DNA from: Hyphobacterium indicum
GTDB taxonomy: Bacteria; Pseudomonadota; Alphaproteobacteria; Caulobacterales; Maricaulaceae
Direction: 5' to 3'
Length of the DNA stretch: 64,000 nucleotides
Assembly: GCF_003129605.1 (NCBI RefSeq)
Contig: NZ_QBDX01000004.1
Location: 186,001 to 250,000 of the forward strand
This document shows, in pieces, positions 59,042-64,000 of this stretch. Each line of letters opens with the position of its first letter. Position 1 is the first letter of the stretch. The position numbers and the translations under genes are program-made. The notes beneath the pieces are model-generated. The model was not told the DNA's origin and did not search any database. It saw only the letters and a list, made by a program, of their open reading frames with translations.

Positions 59042-60460
59042 ATGACGATGTTGAGATCAAACACCATTCTGATGGCAGCCGCCGCCGCGCTCCTCACGGC
59101 CGCGCCGGTTTTCTCGCAAGCCCTGCCGCGCCCGGACATCGGGCCTGCTCCGGACTTCGAGCTGCCCGAAACCACCACCATCGAACTCGATAACGGCCTC
59201 GAGATCACCTTCATCGATTTCGGCCTCGCGCCGAAGGTGAATATCTCGGTCCAGGTCCTCGCCGGAAACGTCTTTGATGGCGAAAACACCTATATGGCCG
59301 ATGTCGTCGGCGCCATGATGGAAGAAGGCGCAGGCGGGGAATCCCCGGAGTCCATCGCACGCGCCTTTGCCTCCATGGGCGGAGACATGAATGTCGGCGT
59401 CGGCATGCACACGACCGGCTTCTCGGCCAACGTCCTGTCCGAATTCGGTCCCGACGCCATCGCCCGGATGGCCACCGTCATCCGTCAGCCCGATTTTCCG
59501 GAATCCGAATTCAACCGCATTCTGCAATCGCAGATCCGCAATATGACCGTCGCCCGCTCACAGCCGGGCCCGGTCGCATCCGAAGCCTATGCCGCCCTGC
59601 TCTATGGGGAGGGCCACCCCTATGGTCAGGGCCTGCCCGATGTCGGCCAGATGGATTCCTACACGCTGGACCAGGTGCGTGAATTCTATGATGCGAATTA
59701 CGGCGCCGCCCGGACCCGCATCTATGTGGCCGGCCGGTTCGACCATGCCGCCATGGAAGCTGCGATCCGTGACGCGTTCGGAGACTGGGAAGCCGGTCCC
59801 GAACCCGACGTTCCGCCAGCAGAAATCCGCGGCGGTCCTGTGGTTCAGCTGATCGACCGGCCCGGCGCGCCCCAGGCCACGGTGCGGCTGGGCTATCCGG
59901 TGGCACCGATCGGCACCGAAGACGCCTACCGGATGACGGTGATGAATGCGATCCTCGGCGGCTCTTTCACCTCCCGCCTCACCAGCAATCTGCGCGAGGA
60001 ACATGGCTGGACCTATTCACCGGGATCGGGCGTCACCAACCGCCTGGGCTCGTCCTACTGGACCTTCAATGCGGACATCAGCACGCCCAATACGGTCGAG
60101 GCTTTTGCCGAGATTTTCAGCGAGATCCAGACGCTGCAGCTGACTCCGCCGGACGAGGAAGAAGCCGGCGGCATGCGCAACTGGCTCTCCGGCCTCTTCA
60201 TCTTGCAGAATGCCTCGACGGGCGGGCTTATCGCCCAGATCTCCAACCGCGATTTCTTCGGCCTGCCGGATGATTATCTCGAAACCTATGTCGACCGGAT
60301 CAATTCGGTATCGAATGGCGACATATCGGCTGTTGCATCGGAATATCTGCAACCCGGTCAGATGGTCGTCGTCGTGGTCGGCGATCTCGCCACCATCGGG
60401 GAAGGCCTGCAGGCTTTCCCGCAATTTGCCGATGCCGAATTCATCATCGATGAAGAATAG
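59042..60460 (+). CDS. M16 peptidase-like protein, non-catalytic partner
   Basis: 472 residues with a signal peptide (MAAAAALLTAAPVFSQ). The M16 fold is clear (GHPYGQGLPD, PVAPIGTEDAYRMTVMNAILGGSFTSRL, EHGWTYSPGSGV), but the position of HxxEH reads MADVVGAMMEEGAGG, so no zinc site. Such inactive subunits clamp substrate for the active partner. It follows 10 bases after the first M16 gene, with GGAGG before the ATG. Confidence 0.92.
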   Translation: MTMLRSNTILMAAAAALLTAAPVFSQALPRPDIGPAPDFELPETTTIELDNGLEITFIDFGLAPKVNISVQVLAGNVFDGENTYMADVVGAMMEEGAGGESPESIARAFASMGGDMNVGVGMHTTGFSANVLSEFGPDAIARMATVIRQPDFPESEFNRILQSQIRNMTVARSQPGPVASEAYAALLYGEGHPYGQGLPDVGQMDSYTLDQVREFYDANYGAARTRIYVAGRFDHAAMEAAIRDAFGDWEAGPEPDVPPAEIRGGPVVQLIDRPGAPQATVRLGYPVAPIGTEDAYRMTVMNAILGGSFTSRLTSNLREEHGWTYSPGSGVTNRLGSSYWTFNADISTPNTVEAFAEIFSEIQTLQLTPPDEEEAGGMRNWLSGLFILQNASTGGLIAQISNRDFFGLPDDYLETYVDRINSVSNGDISAVASEYLQPGQMVVVVVGDLATIGEGLQAFPQFADAEFIIDEE

Positions 60461-60476
60461 GCAGACTTGACCGAGA

Positions 60477-60516
60477 GAAGGGCCGGGCTCAAAAAAAGCC
60501 CGGCCCTTCTTTTCTT
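60477..60516. terminator. intrinsic terminator after the M16 pair
   Basis: GAAGGGCCGGGCT / AGCCCGGCCCTTC with an A-rich loop, then TTTTCTT. It follows the M16 operon by 16 bases. On the other strand the A-rich side yields less T-rich sequence, so it mainly serves the plus strand. Confidence 0.9.
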
Positions 60517-60550
60517 GCGGAACCCTGCGGGGAATCAGATGCAACCAAGG

Positions 60551-60964
60551 TTAAGTCGGGTCAGCATTTTGACATAAATCATAACCCAAATCCATCATGT
60601 GATCGCGTATACTTGAATTCATAACGTCTATTTCATATTGATCTTCCTGATTATTTTTCAAATAAAAATATATTGTCATTTCATGCTCATATAATCCGTT
60701 AACAGCAGTAACAAACATGTTATCGTTCCATGCATTTATTACGTTAATGTTGTGGGTCCCGGAAGGATTGACGTGCCGGGAGGCACCCATGCTATTATTT
60801 CTTAGAAAATCGAATAGCTCTGTGGAAAAATTGTCGGCACTCTCGACTGTAAAGCACACAGCCTGCCGCGGTTCCGTTTCGTATTGCCCGCGCCGGCCTT
60901 GACAGTTTGCTGTCACTAGCAAAACCAAAGTTAGCACTACAAACCTGATCACGGTGACATTCAT
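60551..60964 (-). CDS. orphan low-GC lipoprotein
   Basis: 137 residues: lipoprotein signal (RFVVLTLVLLVTANC, Cys 21), then a soluble domain with two further Cys (QAVCFTVES; YDLCQNAD), rich in Asn (NNSMG, NINVINAWNDN). I do not recognise the family. G+C is about 27-48% per 60 bases inside the gene, far below its neighbours, suggesting recent acquisition. It stands alone on the minus strand between two plus-strand operons. Confidence 0.65.
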   Translation of the reverse strand: MNVTVIRFVVLTLVLLVTANCQGRRGQYETEPRQAVCFTVESADNFSTELFDFLRNNSMGASRHVNPSGTHNINVINAWNDNMFVTAVNGLYEHEMTIYFYLKNNQEDQYEIDVMNSSIRDHMMDLGYDLCQNADPT

Positions 60965-61166
60965 CAGAACCCTCGCGAAGATGTGCTGTAAAACCGGTAG
61001 TTATGTTCGCAATCCCACCTTGGGCGTTATGACCGGAGTGCATCTCAAATTTCAGGCGTCGGGTCTTTCCAAGGCCCCTGTTTCAGGTTTGGAATTGCAC
61101 ACCCTTTAGGCAATTATTTCAACCCGGTTTCTTTCGGAAACGAACGAATCGGCCTTATCTTCCGGA
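60965..61166. other. gene-free stretch between orphan lipoprotein and MarR gene
   Basis: About 200 bases of mixed composition, less GC-rich than average. It should hold the divergent promoters of the lipoprotein and MarR genes, but I could not assign confident -35/-10 elements. No repeat or RNA gene was recognised. Confidence 0.5.
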
Positions 61167-61601
61167 ATGGCCAGAATTCGTGCCGTTGACCGGCGATTAT
61201 TCCTGTTGATCGAGATTGCCGCCCGCCGCCTGAACCGGGAGGCCGACAAGCGCCTGAAAGCCGAGGCCGGCGTCTCTGCGGCCCAGGCCGGCGTGCTTTT
61301 CCTTCTGCTCCGGCGCGGCCAGCGCCGCATGGGCAGCCTCAGCAAGACATTGTCCCTGAACCCGCCTGCCGTCACCGGCCTGGTGGACCGCATGGTCCGG
61401 GCGGGGCTGGTCACAAAGACCACCGATCAGACCGACGGGCGCGGGGCCATGGTCGCTCTCACCGCCGAGGGCAGCGAGGCGGCCGAGCGCGCCGATATCG
61501 TGCTGCGCGATTTGAATGCGGATCTGGAAGCGCGCCTCGGAGACGAGGTTTCCGACATCCTCCATGATGCCTTTACCCGGATTGTTATCGCGGAAAGTTG
61601 A
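61167..61601 (+). CDS. MarR-family transcriptional regulator
   Basis: 144 residues with the winged-helix core: GVSAAQAGVLFLLLRRGQRRMGSLSKTLSLNPPAVTGLVDRMVRAGLV in pieces, followed by the wing TTDQTDGRGAMVALTAEG. It lies upstream of an enoyl-CoA isomerase gene in the same direction, with a 72-base gap, so it may control that operon in response to an acyl or aromatic ligand (inference). Confidence 0.9.
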   Translation: MARIRAVDRRLFLLIEIAARRLNREADKRLKAEAGVSAAQAGVLFLLLRRGQRRMGSLSKTLSLNPPAVTGLVDRMVRAGLVTKTTDQTDGRGAMVALTAEGSEAAERADIVLRDLNADLEARLGDEVSDILHDAFTRIVIAES

Positions 61602-61673
61602 CGTCTGCGCGAACTGGATTTGGCCGCCGGAACTGCCTACACATGCCGCTGGCAACAGCAACGGAGTGTGCCC

Positions 61674-62450
61674 ATGAGTGATCTCGTCTCGGTTGAAACG
61701 TCTGAAGGCGTCCGCACAATCCGCTGGAACCGGCCGGAAAAGAAAAACGCCCTGTTGCGCGAAATGTATGACACCGCCGCGGAAGCCTTTGAAACGGGTG
61801 AAACCGAAAAAGACGTGCGCGTGTTCATTCTGGGCGGTCAGCCCGGTCTCTTCACCGCCGGCAATGATCTCGTCGACTTCATGGAAGCCCCGCCCCATAT
61901 CGGCGGCGCCGACACACCCCCGGTCGAACGCTTCATGCGCGCGCTGATGAATGCGGAGAAGCCCGTAATTGTCGAGGTCGACGGTCTTGCCATCGGCATC
62001 GGCACCACGCTTTTGATGCATTGCGATCTGTCCTATGCGTCCGAAAATGCAGCGTTCAAGACGCCATTCGTGGATCTGGCACTGGCCCCGGAATTTGCCT
62101 CCAGCCTGCTGTTTCCGACGCGGCTTGGCCGCGCCGCCGCTTCCGACCTGTTGATGCTGGGCAGTGTCTGGGATGCCACCCGGGCGAAAGAGGCCGGCCT
62201 CATCACGGATATCTTTCCGTCCGCCAGTCTTGCCGATGAGGTGCGCAAGAAGGCGCTGGCCCTCGCCGCCAAGTCGCCGGGCGCCGTGCGCAAGGCCAAG
62301 GCGCTGATGATGACCGCGGAAGAACCGGTTGAAGACCGCATGAAACGCGAAGGCGGCATTTTTGCCGAAATGCTGCAATCGCCCGAATTTGCCGAAGCCG
62401 TGGGCGCGTTCATGGAACGCCGGGCGCCCGATTTCTCGAAGTTCGGCTGA
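61674..62450 (+). CDS. enoyl-CoA hydratase/isomerase, ECI2-like (delta3,delta2-enoyl-CoA isomerase)
   Basis: 258 residues from the ATG at 61674 (GGAG upstream). Crotonase fold: oxyanion-hole FTAGNDL and GLAIGIGTT. The two hydratase glutamates are absent: the QPE position reads TPF and the second site is Asp (AAASDLLMLG). Instead the PECI/ECI2-type Glu is present at residue 140 (LAPEFASS). This favours double-bond isomerisation over hydration. Followed, with a one-base overlap, by the aminotransferase gene. Confidence 0.85.
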   Translation: MSDLVSVETSEGVRTIRWNRPEKKNALLREMYDTAAEAFETGETEKDVRVFILGGQPGLFTAGNDLVDFMEAPPHIGGADTPPVERFMRALMNAEKPVIVEVDGLAIGIGTTLLMHCDLSYASENAAFKTPFVDLALAPEFASSLLFPTRLGRAAASDLLMLGSVWDATRAKEAGLITDIFPSASLADEVRKKALALAAKSPGAVRKAKALMMTAEEPVEDRMKREGGIFAEMLQSPEFAEAVGAFMERRAPDFSKFG

Positions 62451-63358
62451 TGGGCAAGGGCGCGCACTCCTATATCGACGATCCGCGCAATGCGGAGGTT
62501 CGGGTCTGGATCAATGGCGAGCTTTTCCCGCGCGCCGAAGCCAAGGTCTCGGTGCTCGATTCCGGCTTCGTGCTGGGCGATGGCGTCTGGGAAGGCTTGC
62601 GCGTCCACAAGGGCAAAATCGCTTTTCTGGACCGGCATCTCGACCGGCTGGAAGAAGGTGCCAAGGCGCTGGATTATGAGCTCGGCCTGACACGGGACGA
62701 GCTGACCCGGGCGCTTTATGACACGCTGAAGGCCAATGACATGCTGGACGGCGATGGCGTCCATATCCGGCTGATGACCACGCGCGGGCTGAAGGCCACC
62801 CCCTATCAGGATCCCCGCGTCACCATATCGCCCGCCACCATCGTCATCCTGCCGGAGTGGAAAACACCTGATCCGAAAGTCGCCGAAAAAGGCCTGCGCC
62901 TCTTCACCGTCCATGTCCGGCGCGGCTATCCCGATGTGCAGGACCAGAAGCTGAACTCGCACTCCAAGATCAACTGCATCACCGCCTGCATCCAGGCCAC
63001 CAAGGCCGGGGCGGACGAAGCCCTGATGCTGGACCCGCACGGCTTTGTTGCCACCTGCAACTCGACCCACTTCTTCATCGTCCGCAAGGGCGAGGTCTGG
63101 ACCTCGACCGGTGATTATTGCTTGGGCGGTGTGACGCGCGGCGTGATCATCGATATCTGCCGCCAGGCCGGCATTCCGGTGTTTGAAAAGAATTTCACCC
63201 TCACACAGGTCTATTCTGCCGACGAGGCCTTCACCACCGGCACCTTTGCCGGCCTCGTCCCGGTCACCGAGGTTGATGGCCGCACGATTTCCGGGGGCCG
63301 CGGCCCGATGGTGGAACGCCTGCAGGCGCTCTACCGGGAGACAATCGCGGCGCAATGA
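62450..63358 (+). CDS. class IV aminotransferase (branched-chain/D-amino acid type)
   Basis: 302 residues of fold-type IV PLP enzyme: VWINGELFPRAEAKVSVLDSGFVLGDGVWEGLRV in pieces; PLP lysine in LNSHSKINCITACI; phosphate-binding GGVTRGVIIDIC and TTGTFAGLVPVTEVDGR. The specific substrate (branched-chain, D-amino acid or other) cannot be assigned. ATG start overlaps the isomerase stop; its own stop overlaps the next gene start (ATGA). Confidence 0.92.
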   Translation: MGKGAHSYIDDPRNAEVRVWINGELFPRAEAKVSVLDSGFVLGDGVWEGLRVHKGKIAFLDRHLDRLEEGAKALDYELGLTRDELTRALYDTLKANDMLDGDGVHIRLMTTRGLKATPYQDPRVTISPATIVILPEWKTPDPKVAEKGLRLFTVHVRRGYPDVQDQKLNSHSKINCITACIQATKAGADEALMLDPHGFVATCNSTHFFIVRKGEVWTSTGDYCLGGVTRGVIIDICRQAGIPVFEKNFTLTQVYSADEAFTTGTFAGLVPVTEVDGRTISGGRGPMVERLQALYRETIAAQ

Positions 63359-64000
63359 GGGAAACCATCCGCATCTGCCTGTGGTCCGGCCCGCGCAACA
63401 TCTCGACGGCCACCATGCGGTCGTTTGAAAACCGCCCCGACTGCGCGGTCTGGGACGAACCCTTCTACGGGCCTTACCTGGTCCGGACCGGGCTCGATCA
63501 TCCCGGCCGCGACACCATCCTCGCCGCCGTGCCTCTGGATGAAGACGATATTGCTGCCCGCTGTGCCGGTGAGGCCCCCGAAAGCGCGCCGCTCTTCTTC
63601 CAGAAACATATGTGCCAGCACATGCTGGATGATATCCCGCGCGACTGGATGGCCGCCTGCCGTCACATCTTCCTGATCCGCGATCCGGCCGAAGTCGCCG
63701 CCAGCTTCGCGGCAACAACCGGTGGTGCGACCGCAGACGATCTGGGAGCGATCCGCCAGGCCGAACTGTTCGAATATGCCTGCCAGCTGACCGGCCAGGC
63801 CTGGCCGGTGATCGAGGGGGCGGATGTGCTCTCCGATCCCGAGGGCATGCTACGCGCGCTTTGCGCCGCCATCGACATTCCCTTTGATGCCGCCATGTTG
63901 TCCTGGCCGGCGGGCAGGCGGGAGAGTGACGGCGTCTGGGCACCCTGGTGGTATGATCGTGTGGAGGCCTCCACCGGTTTCGAGCCGCCACAGCCGAGCC
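63355..64000 (+). CDS. sulfotransferase-like P-loop protein (partial, runs off the window)
   Basis: 215 residues read from the ATG at 63355 to the window end with no stop. Sulfotransferase-type motifs: PAPS 5'-phosphosulfate loop WSGPRNISTATM near residue 12 and the 3'-phosphate site HIFLIRDPAEVAASF near residue 103. The FYGPY segment (DEPFYGPYLVRTGLDHPGR) is characteristic of a group annotated as sulfotransferases or BCAT-like proteins. Tight overlap with the aminotransferase suggests one functional unit. True sulfotransferase activity is unproven. Confidence 0.85.
   Translation, partial: MRETIRICLWSGPRNISTATMRSFENRPDCAVWDEPFYGPYLVRTGLDHPGRDTILAAVPLDEDDIAARCAGEAPESAPLFFQKHMCQHMLDDIPRDWMAACRHIFLIRDPAEVAASFAATTGGATADDLGAIRQAELFEYACQLTGQAWPVIEGADVLSDPEGMLRALCAAIDIPFDAAMLSWPAGRRESDGVWAPWWYDRVEASTGFEPPQPS

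Noticed and set aside
57619-59289. 556-residue minus-strand open frame
   Set aside because: Antisense to the catalytic M16 gene, whose HxxEH motif and lipobox make it the real gene.
62033-63991. 652-residue minus-strand open frame
   Set aside because: Antisense to three overlapping, well-recognised genes.

Overview
The window is 64 kb of dense, high-G+C chromosomal DNA from an alphaproteobacterium. The best guess is a stalked or dimorphic marine lineage such as Maricaulales/Hyphomonadaceae. Pointers are a CcrM-type GANTC methyltransferase behind a CtrA-like box, a GTTC-N7-GTTC LexA box, an F0-only ATP synthase operon, separate gcvPA/gcvPB genes, the cta oxidase cluster, and the rnhB-ccrM-mutY-dciA-dsbA-smc order. 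This placement is inference from gene content; no rRNA, tRNA, IS element, prophage or CRISPR array was seen.

Layout. 1-5.5 kb (minus): start of ppdK, glyS, a GST, glyQ, a TrmN6-like methyltransferase and a DUF2007 protein, interspersed with GC-rich palindromic repeats, one of which sits in frame inside glyS. 5.6-12 kb: polyprenyl diphosphate synthase (plus); glycosyl-1-phosphate transferase, ispE, TPR lipoprotein and ETF-QO (minus). 12-23 kb (mostly plus): family-4-like UDG, radical SAM protein with LexA box, rnhB, ccrM, mutY (minus), dciA-like gene, two DsbA-like genes, smc. 23-25.6 kb: atpI-B-E-F'-F, closed by a strong terminator. 26-33.5 kb (minus): tandem glycine riboswitch driving gcvT-gcvH-gcvPA-[DUF2513]-gcvPB, preceded by argS and a lipoprotein. 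33.6-40.4 kb: ispH-DUF1801-rnhA; NfeD/SPFH pair; peroxiredoxin; YqgE; EAL protein; GNAT. 40.5-46.9 kb (minus): ctaC-ctaD-ctaB-coxF-like-ctaG-ctaE-DUF983-SURF1 for an aa3-type oxidase, with a good sigma70-like promoter. 47-52.4 kb (plus): TPR protein, tldD, TonB-dependent receptor, two-domain aspartic protease. 52.4-56.5 kb (minus): POT peptide transporter with an extra loop domain, gshA, rsmE. 56.6-64 kb (plus): ubiA, an active/inactive M16 peptidase pair, then, after a low-GC orphan lipoprotein (minus), MarR - enoyl-CoA isomerase - class IV aminotransferase - sulfotransferase-like protein, cut by the window end.

Most of the window is core metabolism: translation (glyQS, argS, rsmE), isoprenoid/quinone synthesis (ispE, ispH, prenyl synthase, ubiA), respiration (cta, F0, ETF-QO), one-carbon metabolism (gcv) and chromosome maintenance (ccrM, smc, mutY, UDG, RNases HI and HII). 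Nothing here looks like a complete new defence or mobile system. The best leads are the in-frame repeat in glyS, the low-GC DUF2513 gene spliced seamlessly into the gcv operon, the LexA-boxed radical SAM gene, and the overlapping aminotransferase/sulfotransferase pair.
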